DNA of 64,000 bases from Botryosphaeria dothidea (lineage: Eukaryota; Ascomycota; Dothideomycetes; Botryosphaeriales; Botryosphaeriaceae), in assembly GCA_011503125.2 (NCBI GenBank), contig WWBZ02000001.1, positions 4,278,001-4,342,000 on the forward strand, in the 5' to 3' direction. A program made the translations under genes and the position numbers. The notes under the pieces were generated by a model. It was not told the DNA's origin and made no database searches. It saw only the letters and a program-made list of their open reading frames with translations. Shown here in pieces: positions 42,565 to 56,217 of this stretch (positions are counted from its first letter, which is position 1; every line of letters begins with the position of its first letter).

Positions 42565-44690
42565 CTACTTGTCCAGCCCCTCCAACGCCCTCCTCGCCCT
42601 CCCCACAGCCTCCCTCGCCGCGCGCCTCTCCTCCGCCCCCACCGCATCCGTCTCGGGCCTCCCCCTCACATTCACCACCTCCCGAACCGCCTCCTCTGTC
42701 TCCTTGAGCACCTTCCGTCCGTCCTCCCGCACCTCGCCAGCCCACCTGCTCCGCGCGCCCTCCCACGCGCCCTGCATGCGCTTCAAGCTCCACGCCGCGC
42801 CCAGCGCCACGACCGTTCCGGCCTCGAACAGCCCCGTGCTGACGCCGAAGTGCAGCAGACCCGACAGGGCGAACGTGGCGCCGACGGTGGACAGGGTCTG
42901 GACGACGAGCTTCTGGGCGAGGGCCTCGAGGGAGGGGATGGAGGTGGCGGAGAGGTGGGCGCGCGCCATGGGGATCTGCTGGGGCCAGGGCTTGAGGGGC
43001 ACAAGAGGCGCCGCGTCCTCACCCGCAGCGGCGCGGCGAGCGGCGTCGAACTTCTGCAGAGCGCTGGGGCGCGGGGCGTCCGGGATGTTGCCAATTTGCG
43101 CCTCTTTCGTCGAGGGGCCTTGGAGGAGGGAGACGCGTTCGGGGAGGGACGCCGCGTCCGGGTCGTTGGCGAAGAAGCCGGCTTGCTCGATGCGGCCGGC
43201 GACCCAGATGATGTCCTTTTCGGCGGAGACGAGCCAGCGCCGCTCGAGCAGCTCGGAGAGGATCATGCCGACGTCGTCGACCCGCCAGAAGAGCTTCCAC
43301 CATGCGAGCTTGCGCCATGGCCTGCCGTCGAAGGCGAGGTCGAGCTGATCGCGCAACTCTGTATGCGCGAGCTCGGCCCAGATGGCAAGGGAAGAGAGGA
43401 TGGCAGATTTTGTAGATTCGGAGATGGAGGAAGCGACGAGCTCTCGCAGGCGCTGGGTACCTTCAAGGGTAACGGCCTCGTCCGCATCGGTCAGCAGAGA
43501 CTCAATCAGGTCTTGAATGGCAGGCTTGAGTGCAGCGGCAGATTCAGTGCTGGTGCCGTGCGCTAACCAGCCCGTCAGAGCGGGGAGTCCGCTCCTGTGC
43601 CAACCACGTTCATAGAAGACGGAATTGGCGATTGATTCGCGGAATTTCTCCAGCGCTTCAGTACCCAGATTCACATCAATGACAGCGTATCTGTCAGATG
43701 CTTTCTGGTCCTGCTCGGTGCTCGGCGCGGGAATGTCCATGGCAACTTTTACCGTCTCCGGCGGCAGGTCCTCCTCCGGTTGCACCGCGGTGAGTCGCCC
43801 GTATGAAACACAGCTCTTGAGGCCTTCTCCATAAACGATTGCGCGGTGTACAGGGTAAGTGACCATGGTCATTCGGCCGGTCCCCGAAGTGGGAGTCTGT
43901 AGAGTAGGCACAAGTATGGCATCTCTCGGCTTCTCCGTACTCGAGGGTGATGTGGGACCAGTGATGTTGGCATTGAATGAGGAAATCAGGATTTCGATGT
44001 TGTGTTTTTGCAATGTCCTCGACGAGGCGGAGATGGTGCGGAGGAGAGGGTTGTGGGGGTGTGTATCCGTGTCGTCGCCGAACCTGCGGGCGTATCAGCA
44101 GACATAATAATTGAGCAGCAGCGGAACGGACATACCGCAGTAAAATGGCCTGGCCACTGCCGGTGTCGCGCTGCTCGAGTGCCTTTTCCCAGCTACCCTT
44201 TTCAGCGAGCGGGTCTGCAAGAAGGAGTCTAGCAAGCCGCTTCGCTGACGCCTGGTCGCCCAAGCTTAGGACTGTACTCGTAAGCTTTTAGACCCTACGA
44301 AGATTTTCCAGTGCCTGGGTTGCGATTTTACCCACCAGCAACTCTCACGACCGGATCATCGGTCTCCAGACCCCTCAGCGCCAGCTGCAGTCTGCTCAGA
44401 TTCACATAACTGGCGGCATCGCTCTTCAGCGCGTCCAATGCCTGATACAGCTCCTTGAGTCGCGGTGGGACGTTTATTGGAGCATTGATGGCAGTCCGGG
44501 AGGCAAGAGAGGCGGCATGGCGACGTCGGGCGGCGGAGAAGAATCGCGCGTGGAGCGTAGTCGTCGCGGCGGTCGATTGTCGCTCAGCGAGGCGCCATAG
44601 CGAGCAGGACGGGCAGAAGTAGAGGTCGGCTTTCGATCGCGACCGCAGCGCGGTGGAGAGCCTCGCTACGGAGCCGATCCGTGGAGGCAT
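42565..44690 (-). CDS. Mmc1-like mitochondrial protein, 669 aa
   Basis: Three exons fit in phase: 44690-44336, 44271-44136, 44083-42565. The N-terminus (MPPRIGSVARLSTALRSRSK, then further Arg/Ser/Ala) is a mitochondrial targeting sequence. A helical repeat-like region follows (LETDDPVVRVAVLSLGDQAS). The C-terminal third contains MARAHLSATSIPSLEALAQK and a hydrophobic pair (LSTVGATFALSGLLHFGVST, GLFEAGTVVALGAAWSLKRM) that looks membrane-embedded, followed by a charged helix. I assign it to the fungal Mmc1 group from memory of that C-terminal domain; the biochemical role is not established here. The ATG at 44690 is preferred; the frame is open 63 bp upstream but without an ATG. Confidence 0.75.
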
Positions 44691-45058
44691 TGGGGCCGCT
44701 TGGGCGCTGTTGCGGTACCTGGGAGCGAGCGCGGAGAAGATGTAGAAGTTCAAAGCTCCGCCAAAGTCGCCGCGTGCCTGTGCATTTCGTCATGTCGCCA
44801 AGACTCTCACGCCCGCGTCTGTCTCATTCGCGCAAAAATATATTACAGTAGTAGGTGGAATTTTCTCTTGTTTGCAGTACTCGGTCATCATCATCAAGTA
44901 CACTCTCGCACAGTTTTAACGACTATGAGCTGAGGGAACGCCTCCAATAAGGGCCGCCGTGCTCCAGGTCCCAGCTGTATCCCGTTCTTACCAACCTCTT
45001 GTATACCCTCGCTATGGAACGAATCAACAAAAGATGACCTTCTCTACTGCCGGGTATC
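44691..45058. promoter_or_regulatory. Promoter of Mmc1-like gene and 3' flank of calcineurin A gene
   Basis: 368 bp between two minus-strand genes. No other feature was seen. Confidence 0.4.
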
Positions 45059-47061
<2,003 letters not shown>

Positions 47062-48303
47062 GATGGCAAGTGGACGAGAGGCTCGCGGGGGGTCGGTAAG
47101 CCGGTGAAGAGAAGTCGAGGGGTGAGAGGGGAGCTAGGCCCCGGTGGCAACGGCGAGCTGGTGCTTTGGCGAGATCTGCTTGATGGCCGCCGCAGCAGTG
47201 CTGGTCGAGGGCAGGCACGAGGTACGGCGGAGGATTGAGGTGGCAGGCGCGTGTGGTGGGTGGGTTGGAGTTGGGCGGTAGTAGGGCTGAGAGGCGGCGG
47301 CGAGAGTACAGGTGGGTTGCAAGCGACAGCCTAGCTAGCAAAAGAAGCCGCGGGACGGACGTCGTCGATCAAGCGGCCAAGGGTCCGGCTGTGGCGGTGA
47401 GATTTGATCCGGACGGTGCGGCAGCGGAGGAGAACAGGAAAAGGAGGCGGCAGTGCACTTTCAAACACGGCGTCGCTTGAGCTTGCGAGACGAGACGGAG
47501 AGTTCGCGGCTGAGGGGGCGAGAGATCTTGGACGGGCTGCTCGCTCGTCGGCCGCGCTACTTGCCTGCAGCCAGCCAGACGACATTATTCGGCGACAACG
47601 CCATTCGGCAGCCCGTCAGATGGCAAATCCCCGGCCTCTGCGCGGGGCATCAAGGGATAGGAGGAGCCTCGAGCCCACCAAAATTTCCACCGCCCGCTGA
47701 TCCTCCTCCATCCAGCTGCGATGTCCATCTAGCTCCCGTCAACCTTCGTCGCCTGCCGTCCGCCCACCGCGAGTGCGCCCGCGCGGAATGCGGACGCTGA
47801 CCCCGCTCTCCCGCTCCCACGGTTCCGCGTTTACAAACACCACAACTTTGTCAAACCCGAGGAAACCCCTCGACCGTGTTTGAGACATCGCACGTGGCGT
47901 GCAAATCATGTTCGTCCAGATGAGAACAAAAGCTGCCTGCCGCGTAAAGTTGAAGCAATTGGTCGGATGTCAATGTCCTCACATGTCGATACCTCAAGTC
48001 GAGACAATTGCTTAGATTCGCATGCAATTCTCCAATGACCATGACATACCCTCAATCCTTCGTACCAAAGTAGTAAAACCTGCTCAAGACTCGTGTTTCT
48101 CATGTCACGTGACCGGCGATTTACAGTCGCACGACATATGAGCAACCAATAGAGCTCTCTGCTTGGACAATCCGCCCAATCCTACAATTTCTCACCGCGT
48201 CAATACTGAAAAAACTGACCACGAATATAATTCACTGCAGGCATCTACCTCTCTATAAAGCAGTCTACTTCTAACTCTATCTAAGACTTCCACTACCGAA
48301 TCC
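47062..48303. promoter_or_regulatory. Calcineurin A promoter/leader and 3' flank of the monooxygenase gene
   Basis: 1.24 kb. The part next to the calcineurin start (47062-47800) is very GC-rich and pyrimidine-rich on the minus strand, suggesting a long 5' leader. Open frames here start with non-ATG codons. No gene was seen. Confidence 0.45.
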
Positions 48304-49958
48304 TCATAGCAGCTCCTTCGCCTCTGCCTCCTTCTGCTTCTTCCACTCTTCAAAATCGAACCCGATCTCTTGGAGTTCCCTGACCCCCTTCCTCTCTTCC
48401 CCTCTCTCCGTGAATGCCTTCCTGATATCAGGAAACCTCTCCCTGCACCAATAATGCCATTCGCTCCACCGCGGCGGTGTCTTACCCACGCCACTGCCCT
48501 CGTTCTCCGCCTTCAACGCCCAATCGTGCAGCGTGTTGATGTAGTCGGCGTCTTGAGGAAACCACAGCGTATGGAAGTCGTTCCCCTCGCCATTGACAGC
48601 CAATGTGTGCAGCTCCCACGCCCTCATCTGCGGCGCTGCCGGTAGCGTGAGACGGCCGGCGAGCGTACGCGCGACGACCGCGGACTGCACCTCGGACGTA
48701 GGGAAGGGGATGATGCGTTGATTGAGTACGAGGAAGGTAAGCGTGGGGTGTGGCGTGTAGAAAACGTGCTGGTACGTGTTCTCCACGCGGGTGCCGTCCG
48801 AAACTAACGCAGGTTCTAAATCTGATAGGAAGGGAAGCGAGTACAGGTAGCCGGTGCAGAAGACAATGGCATCGATGTCAGACTCGGTGCTGCCATCTTC
48901 GAAGGTCGCGGTGCGAGTGCTGGCGTCGAGGTGCTTGATCGGCTGCACTTCCTTCTTGAACTTCGGAGGCGGACCTCTCGACATGTACGACTCGCCTTTG
49001 ATGGAGTTGATGAGGGGTAGCGAGCACACGGTGGAGATTTGTCCACCGATGTCGAGCCCGGACGCACTGTTGCCGACAACTATGACTTTCTACGGAGGGT
49101 CAGTTCACATACGCTCTGCTGATGAGAATTCTGTTGCTATACTGACCTTGTCTTTGAACGAATCCGGGACCCTGTAGAACTTGGAGTGGGTGATGCTGCC
49201 AGGGTGTGCTTTGTTCCACTCCTTGATGCCAGAGATCTCCGGTATGAATGGTATGTAGAAGTGACCGTTTGCCACCACAACCGCATCGTAGATCTCTTCT
49301 GTCAACTCTCCAGTTACAACGTTCTTGGTGACGACAGTCCACTTCTCCTCCAGCAAGCCATCAGTCTCCTTAGACTCTAGTAGCTTCACATCGACGACCT
49401 GCGTCTGAAACTGGATAAGATGTTCCACTTCCTTGGCATAATCTTTCAGATATCGATCGACTGTCCAGTGCGTAGGAAACAGCTGGGATTCTTCTGGGAA
49501 CGCGAAGTCGTGGAACTGCATGAGTTGCTTGGGAATGTTGGTCTCAAGTCTCTCATAGACAGGCGAGAGGAACTGAGCCTCCTTCTCCTCCCCATTGACC
49601 GAATGGCCGTTGGGGCCACCATTCGGAGCAGCCTTGTTCTTCCAGATGGGCTTGTCCAGGTCCTCTTTGGTGGGCCGAGTCTTGGGCACAGCAAAGGAAC
49701 CGTCATCACGATCCTCGGGCGTATAGTTCCACAAGCCTCCTGGTGAGCTGCGCTGCTCAAAGGCAACCAGCTTGTCGAATTTCTTTTCAGCGCTCAAGTA
49801 CCTATATCCAAGTAAGTATTTGTCTTGGCCACCAGGGATATGCTTGTGATATAGACTTACTTGAGCGCGGCCAGACCGCAGGGTCCAGCTCCCACAACAG
49901 CAACCTTTCTCGCATTGAAGCGAATAGGATTGCTGGCCACAACGTTTGCAGAAGACAT
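48304..49958 (-). CDS. Flavin-containing monooxygenase (FMO) family, 512 aa
   Basis: FAD- and NADPH-dependent oxygenase that inserts oxygen at soft nucleophiles (N or S); substrate unknown. Exons 49958-49861, 49801-49147, 49089-48304 in phase. The FAD Rossmann motif is RKVAVVGAGPCGLAALK near residue 16; FEQRSSPGGLWNY follows. The NADPH Rossmann motif is KVIVVGNSASGLDIGGQ, formed at the second splice. The FMO fingerprint is divergent (PGSITHSKFYRVPD). The conserved FCTGYLYSLPFL (ATG-motif equivalent) is present. An in-frame upstream ATG (49997) would add 13 residues with an Arg/Ser character, but has a weak start context; the ATG at 49958 has G at -3. Confidence 0.9.
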
Positions 49959-50473
49959 GGCGCGCGAAAAGAGTCGGGGTATCTGGTCTGCGAGCATACG
50001 AAGCACCTGACCGGACGAACGGCAAAGAACAAGATCCAAACCAACCCAGAAGTCTACCTTGTTCAAAGTCTACAACGTGGGAGTCACACGAGAGTTGAGG
50101 AAGAAAGAGTCAACGGAGAAAGAGAAGGCGCGTATCAGAGAAAAGGCATCCCAGACAAACGCTCAGCCCACTTTCTCGCGCCTTTTCACCTGACTCGGCG
50201 GGCGGTCATTTTTTTGGGGCGAGGCGCGAACGACGACATCGGATGGGTATCCGGCTGCCCTATCGATAACGATCACGCAGTCTCCGTCTCGCGCTCGGTT
50301 TTTCGCGGGTTCCAGGTCAGTGATCGTCATCGAATTTTAGGCCCGGGATTCCCCAAGCTCCTCCGGAAGCTTCAACCCTCTCCCCTCACCATGTGGTCTT
50401 TCCGCTTCCGTGAACCTTTCACTTAAATATCTCTCCCTCTCCCTCTCCCTCTCCCTCTCCAATTGCGGCAACG
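49959..50473. promoter_or_regulatory. Divergent promoter, monooxygenase and Ca3427-like genes
   Basis: About 515 bp between divergent start codons. The segment adjoining the plus-strand gene holds the hexanucleotide repeat listed separately. Confidence 0.5.
50431..50460 (+). repeat. Perfect (CTCTCC)5 microsatellite
   Basis: Thirty bases, five exact copies, ending 13 bp before the start codon of the Ca3427-like gene. It is the extreme of the usual CT-rich fungal leader and would vary in length easily. Confidence 0.85.
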
Positions 50474-51574
50474 ATGCTGCGCTCCTCAATCCGCGCATTC
50501 GCCCCGAGATCGCCAACTTCCCGCCGCGCCTTCTCCCCAGCAGCTACAATGGCGCAAAAACTGCGCATTGGCTATGTTCCCGGTAAGCCTCGCGCTTCTC
50601 GCTCAAATCGATCAAAGCTCTCAAGCTAATGCTCGGTCTAGAGCACTTCTCCACGCCGCTCCACTTTGCGCACAAGCACTACGGCCTGCAGGCCGACCTT
50701 GTGCCCTTCCCGTCCGGCACGGGGCACATGATTCAGTCGCTGCAGGGCAAGGAAATCGACGTTGGCATTGGTTTGACTGAAGGATGGGTTGCGGGCATTG
50801 GCAAGGCCATCGTCGAGAAGAGCGATGCCAGTGCCGCGGGCTACAAGCTGGTGGGCACGTACGTCGAGACACCGCTGTGCTGGGCCATCAGCACAGGTAC
50901 GAAGAGGGACATCAACGGCGTGGAGGGGCTGCGGGGTAAGAAGATAGGCGTCAGCCGCATTGGCAGGTCAGTACAACTGGTGAATAGAGATAAATGCAGA
51001 TGTGAGGCTAACATCATTTTATTTGCATAGCGGATCCTATGTGATGGGCTTTGTTCTGGCCGACCAGCATGGATGGCTCTCCCAATCAAAGCCTGGCCAA
51101 CCTCCCTTCGAAGTCGTCCCTCTCAACACATTTGCCAAACTCCGCGAGGCGGTCAATGATGGCACCGCCGATTTCTTCATGTGGGAGCACTTTACTTCCA
51201 AGCGCTACTATGATAACGGCGAGATCAAGCGGATTGGAGAAATCTACACTCCTTGGCCTAGCTGGCATATCGTAGCTCGGGATGCCAAGGATCAGCGCCT
51301 TCAGACGATGAGCGACGCAATCAACAAAGGTATCCAGCATTATAAGGAGAACCAGGAGGAGGCCATCACGTACATCTCGACCGAGCTGGATTACTCGGCG
51401 GAAGATGCCAAGGAATGGACCAAGACTGTCAAGTTTGCAAAGGGTGTGGAGGGCGTCGATCCGAGAGTCGTCGAAAAGACTGTTGATATCCTGAGCAAAG
51501 CCGGAGTTTTGGACGCCGGAAAGTGTGGCGTGGAGGAGATGGTCGCGATCAAGCGCACTGAGAGGGCGAAGTAG
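50474..51574 (+). CDS. Ca3427-like periplasmic-binding-fold protein, 325 aa
   Basis: A stand-alone type 2 substrate-binding fold, as in bacterial ABC transporters, found in fungi without a transporter; ligand unknown (the family was described from Candida Ca3427). Exons 50474-50582, 50642-50966, 51031-51574 in phase. Recognisable blocks: LRIGYVPEHFSTPLHFAHKH, VPFPSGTGHMIQSLQGKEID, VGIGLTEGWVAGIGK, LRGKKIGVSRIGSGSYVMGF and DFFMWEHFTSKRYYDNGEIK. The first 25 residues (MLRSSIRAFAPRSPTSRRAF...) are Arg/Ser-rich like a mitochondrial presequence, and Met26 begins the conserved fold. Two products, mitochondrial and cytosolic, are therefore possible. Converges with the RRP15 gene 61 bp away. Confidence 0.88.
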
Positions 51575-51635
51575 ACCCAATCCACGGTCCCGTGAAGCTC
51601 GCAAAAGATGCCATCAATGAATTCCGATGTTGCCA

Positions 51636-52487
51636 TTACGCGGCTGCTGCTTTCTTTCCACCGCCAGCAATCAAGTCGAGGAATCCCTTCTTGCTCATCT
51701 CGGTGACCTTCTCATCCCTCTTGTCCAACCCAACCACGCCCTTCGTCTTTGCTTCCCTTGCGGCAAGCTCACCCTTGACTTGAGCAGCGCGCACAGCATT
51801 GAACAACTTGACAACACCCCTCTGCGCAGTTTTCTTCAAACGGCGCTCCTCCTCTTGAATCTGCTGAGTCGACACGTCCGCCGTGCTCAATCCCATCACA
51901 TCCTTGACACGGCCCTTTTCCAGTAGCGCATGCTTCTCCTCCCGCAGCTTATGGCGTGCCTTTGCATCTAGTTTCGAATCTGCAAGCTCTTTACCAGCGT
52001 CCTGTGCGACTTTGCTGCGCGAAAGGATGGGATCAGCGCGTTTGGTGGTGCTCAGCTTGGAGCCGAGAATTTTCTGCATCGACGTCGCGAAAGCATCGGG
52101 ATCGTTGCGCTTCTTCTTGTTCTTGTATGGAGCAGTGCTGGAAGCAACGTCTGAATCGTCGTCTACGTCTTCGTCGTCTTCGTCATTCTCGGAATGGGAG
52201 CCTTCATCGTCGGAGCCGTCGGCTGGGGCATCTTCAAGCTCGGCGTCGGAGGATTCGTCAATATCGGCAGTCGCATCAGGTGATTCATCGGCCTCGTCTT
52301 CGGAGGCGGCAGACTCGTAGGCGTCGGCGGCTGTAGACTGTTGCTGCTCGTCGCCGCTGTCGTCCTCGCTGGAACTGTGATATGCGGCCTGGCGTCTGAA
52401 TTTCTTGGGGCGCTTGGTAGTCTTTCCGCGCAATTGCTCGGTCCTCTTTCTCTTGAGAGCGACGGGTGTTCTCGACGGGGCGGGCAT
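51636..52487 (-). CDS. RRP15: Ribosome biogenesis protein Rrp15, 283 aa
   Basis: Nucleolar factor needed for 60S subunit pre-rRNA processing. Single exon, ATG at 52487. The basic start (PVALKRKRTEQLRGKTTKRP) is a nuclear localisation signal. Residues about 38-118 are a long acidic Glu/Asp/Ser tract. The Rrp15p domain follows: FATSMQKILGSKLSTTKRAD, PILSRSKVAQDAGKELADSK, LREEKHALLEKGRVKDVMGL and ERRLKKTAQRGVVKLFNAVR, ending MSKKGFLDLIAGGGK. The length is typical. Shares a 221-bp divergent promoter with the SRP54 gene. Confidence 0.93.
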   Translation of the reverse strand: MPAPSRTPVALKRKRTEQLRGKTTKRPKKFRRQAAYHSSSEDDSGDEQQQSTAADAYESAASEDEADESPDATADIDESSDAELEDAPADGSDDEGSHSENDEDDEDVDDDSDVASSTAPYKNKKKRNDPDAFATSMQKILGSKLSTTKRADPILSRSKVAQDAGKELADSKLDAKARHKLREEKHALLEKGRVKDVMGLSTADVSTQQIQEEERRLKKTAQRGVVKLFNAVRAAQVKGELAAREAKTKGVVGLDKRDEKVTEMSKKGFLDLIAGGGKKAAAA

Positions 52488-52708
52488 GGTTGCGTTGTGT
52501 GGGTGGTTATGGAGTTACACTCTTACTCGCCGAACTTTTTTGACGCTCAGCAGCGCTCGGACCACTTTCTTTCGGGCTTGGGTCTCCGCTCCCCGCCATC
52601 GCCGCCGTGCTCCATTCGCGGCTCGAATTTCAACCACGTCGCCGCCTCCGACAAGTCCCAACCCCGGCTACCTATCCCCTCCGCACACTCTAATACAAGC
52701 CGCCCATC
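52488..52708. promoter_or_regulatory. Bidirectional promoter, RRP15 and SRP54 genes
   Basis: 221 bp between start codons, with no TATA box in either direction. Both genes serve protein synthesis and export. Confidence 0.55.
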
Positions 52709-54401
52709 ATGGTCCTTCAAGACCTTGGACGGCGTATCAACGCCGCTGTGTCGGACCTGACCAGGGCGCCCAATCTCGACGAGAAGGTCGCGCCGCCCCA
52801 GTCCGCCTTGCGCGCCCACCGCTAATTATGCCCGCAGGATTTCGATCGCATGGTCAAAGAGATTTGCAACGCCCTCGTTGAAGCCGATGTCAACGTCAAG
52901 CTCGTCGCTGGCCTACGCGCCTCGATCCGGAAAGCCGTTAATTTCAAGGATATCGGTCCCGGTGTGAACAAGAAGCGCTTGATTCAGAAGGTACCCCATG
53001 CCACGCGCAAACTATACTGGACCTTCTTTGCTGATATTTCCATGACAGGCCGTCTTTGATGAACTCGTCAAGCTCGTTGACCCGCATTCGGAGCCTTTCA
53101 AGCCGCGCAAGGGCAAGTCCAACGTCATCATGTTCGTCGGTCTCCAGGGTTCCGGTAAAACCACATCGTGTACGAAGCTGGCGCGCTGGTATGCCGTGCG
53201 CGGATTCAAAGCCTGTCTTGTTTGCGCCGATACCTTCCGTGCCGGTGCTTTCGATCAGCTTAAGCAGAACGCGACCAAGGCCAAGATCCCCTACTACGGA
53301 AGCTTGACCCAGACGGACCCCGTGGCTGTAGCGAGGGAAGGTGTGGAGAAATTCAAGAAGGAGCGCTTCGAGATCATCATCGTGGATACTAGTGGAAGGC
53401 ATAGGCAAGAGCAGGATTTGTTCGATGAGATGATTCAGATTCAGCAGGCTGTGGAGCCCCATCAGACTATCATGGTCCTCGACTCGTCCATCGGTCAGGC
53501 CGCAGAATCCCAGGCTCGCGCTTTCAAGGAAACGGCCGACTTTGGTTCCATTATCTTGACCAAGACGGATGGTGCTGCTGCCGGTGGTGGTGCCATCTCC
53601 GCAACTGCTGCAACACACTGTCCGATTGCTTTCCTGGGTACCGGAGAACATATGCTGGATTTCGAAAAATTCGACCCGCAGCGGTTCGTTGGCAAGCTGC
53701 TCGGTATGGGTGACGTGCAAGGCCTGGTCGAGCACGTTCAGTCTCTGAAGCTGGACCAGAAGGAGACGATGAAGCACATCCAGGAAGGTATCTTCACCAT
53801 CCGCGACCTGCGGGACCAGCTCCAGAACATCATGAAGATGGGACCCCTCTCGAAAATGGCCGGCATGATCCCCGGATTGTCAGGCATGATGGGCGGTATG
53901 GATGACGAAGACGGGTCTACAAAGCTCAAGCGCATGATTTACATCTGCGATTCCATGACTACCAAGGAACTCGATTCGGACGGAAAGTGCTTCACCGACG
54001 AGCCTTCTCGCATGACGCGCGTGGCCATGGGCTCCGGGACGTCGGTGCGTGAGGTCGAGGAGCTGCTCTCTCAGCGCATGCTCATGGGCGGCATGGCAAA
54101 GAAGATGGGCAAGGGTATGAAGAACCTCCAGGGCAAGCAGGGACAGGCTGCGCTTGGCAACAAGCAGCAGCAGGCCGCTGCCCTCAAGCGTCTGCAGTCG
54201 ATGGGAGGTGCCGGTGGCTTGCCTGGCATGGGTGGTATGGGCGGCATGCCGGACATGAGCTCGTTGATGAAGATGATGGGTGGTGGTGGTGGACCTGGTG
54301 GTGGTGGTGGTATGCCGGATATGAGCAACTTCGACATGGGCAAGATGATGTCTATGCTGGGTGGCGGTGGTATGCCCGGTGCAGGAAGAGGACGGAGATG
54401 A
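52709..54401 (+). CDS. SRP54: Signal recognition particle subunit SRP54, 527 aa
   Basis: GTPase that binds signal sequences and SRP RNA, sending ribosomes to the ER. Exons 52709-52786, 52838-52990, 53049-54401 in phase; the first donor is a weak GTCGCG. N domain: [21 protein letters not shown] domain: [20 protein letters not shown] (P loop), [23 protein letters not shown] and [13 protein letters not shown]. The M domain is Met-rich ([20 protein letters not shown]), with the SRP RNA-binding SREVEELL-like block ([15 protein letters not shown]), and ends in Gly/Met repeats typical of fungal SRP54. Full length. Confidence 0.97.
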
Positions 54402-54904
54402 TCGTGATGAAGGAGTTTCAGACCGAAAGGCGCACAGGACTGGGACGGTTTGTGTATTGTGGACGCGATCACCTCAGAAGAACCCCTGTCTCTGCTTTGT
54501 GGTGCACGCAACTCTTCGCTTCCCGTTGAGATGACTCGCTTCATGGGATTTGAGGGCATACGCGGAGTCCGGCACCGTTGAGGCGGTATACGTATCAAGG
54601 CGTTTGTGGGACATGAGGTTGCTAGGAGGGCGCATCAAAAGGCTGCCCTATTACGCAGCCTTTGCATAATTCTATACTGCTGGAAGCAGTACATTGTAAT
54701 ATGATCATGATGCATGTGACTGAACAGCATGCGGGTTGTAAAACTCCAGGTTCTTATCTCAAACGCCGAAAGTGATGCACTATACAAAGAAAGACTACGA
54801 TAAACCAACCCAATATATGACTTCAGACTCGATGGAATAGCTTCAGTGTTGAAAAGTGTTTGAACTGGCTCGACACGATATTAATCTTCTTCGTTCGTCT
54901 TTAT
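54402..54904. other. Intergenic between convergent genes
   Basis: About 500 bp of 3' flanks of SRP54 (+) and the racemase gene (-). No feature was seen. Confidence 0.45.
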
Positions 54905-56217
54905 CTACAGTTTGTAATTACTCTTTGATTTCCTTGTTCGATCAATTAGTACCAGTCCTCCGTTCTCCACATTGTAATGAACGCCCTTCTTCCAGCCCAT
55001 TACTCTCCCTAACAGCTCTTCCCCGCCCTCTCCGGGTCCCAATCCCGTATCCACCCATCCACTTCCCTCGAGACCTATACCTTGCCCCTCAGCCACCGGC
55101 CTGCCGTCTGCTTGACCATCTGCGATGGCCCATCCCGGCGAAGACTTCAACGTAACGGCAGGCCTCTGATCATACCCTGCGCTTCTCAGCTCCTCCTGTG
55201 TGACGACCGGCGTCACGCAGGCATCAGTCCCATCGAACACGTCCTCCCACTCCTTCCTCGTCTTACTCCTAAACTTGGCCGTAAACAACATCCGCAAGTG
55301 CGGCCAGACTTTCCTATCCTCCCTCGGCCCAGGAAACTTCGCCGGATCAACCTCCAGCCCCTTACACAGCGCCGCAAAGAACTGCGGCTCCAGCGCACCC
55401 ACAGCAACGTACTTCCCATCCTTGGTCTCATACGTATCATACCACGGACACCCGCCATCCAACACATTCTCCCCCCTCTGCCTATCCCACATGGGTGTGT
55501 TCATCATCACCCGCGGGAACGTCGCCAGATACGCGCTCCCATCCACCATGTTCGCCTCGACCACCTGCCCGTACTTGCCGCCGTTCCTCCCGCGCTCAAA
55601 CAGCGCCATCACGATGCCCACAAACGCCATCAGCCCGCCGCCCGCGAAGTCGGCGACGATGTTCGCCGGCGCGTACGGCTTCGCCGTCTTCCGGCCCAGC
55701 ATGCCCAAGACCCCGGAGACGGCGAGGTAGTTGATGTCGTGCCCGGCCATCGCGCTGTACTTGCCGTCGCGCCGGAAGCCGGTCACGCGCGCGTAGACGA
55801 GGCGCGGGTTCAGGCGGCGCGCGCGGTCGGGCCCCAGGCCGAGCTTCTCGAGCACGCCGGGCCGGAAGGGGTCGATCAGGACGTCGAAGTCGGGCAGCAG
55901 CGCGTGCAGCAGCGCGATGCCTTGCGGGGACTTGAGGTCGACGGCGATGGAGGACTTGCGGCGCGTGAGCAGGTCGTTGGTGGAGGGGGCGCGGTCGGTG
56001 GTGGTGGTGGTGGGGCTGTGGTGGGAGGAGGGGTGGGCGCGGTCGACGCGGACGACAGTGGCGCCGTAGTCGGCGAGGAGGAGGCCGGCGAAGGGGCCTG
56101 TGGGAGGAGGGGTTAGTGGGAGGGTGTTGGGGGAGCTGGTGGTAGGTGCATGCCTGGAGCTAGGCCGGCGAATTCGAGGACGCGGATGCCTGTCAGCGGG
56201 GGTGGTGAGTGCGCCAT
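54905..56217 (-). CDS. Alpha-methylacyl-CoA racemase (CoA-transferase family III), 418 aa
   Basis: Epimerises 2-methyl-branched acyl-CoA esters before beta-oxidation, usually in peroxisomes or mitochondria. Exon 1 is 56217-56154, exon 2 56097-54905. The join gives the family start [33 protein letters not shown]. Other blocks: [37 protein letters not shown] (catalytic His region), [20 protein letters not shown] (catalytic Asp region) and [12 protein letters not shown]. The 56-nt intron begins with GC (CCAG|GCATGC) and ends CACAG with a CACTAAC branch. No GT exists between the conserved codons, and without splicing a TAA ends translation, so this is a GC-AG intron. A peroxisomal C-terminal signal is not obvious (ends NYKL). 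Confidence 0.92.

Noticed and set aside
55082..56116. 344-codon plus-strand frame opposite the racemase gene
   Set aside because: Antisense shadow of a GC-rich coding region; no motif.
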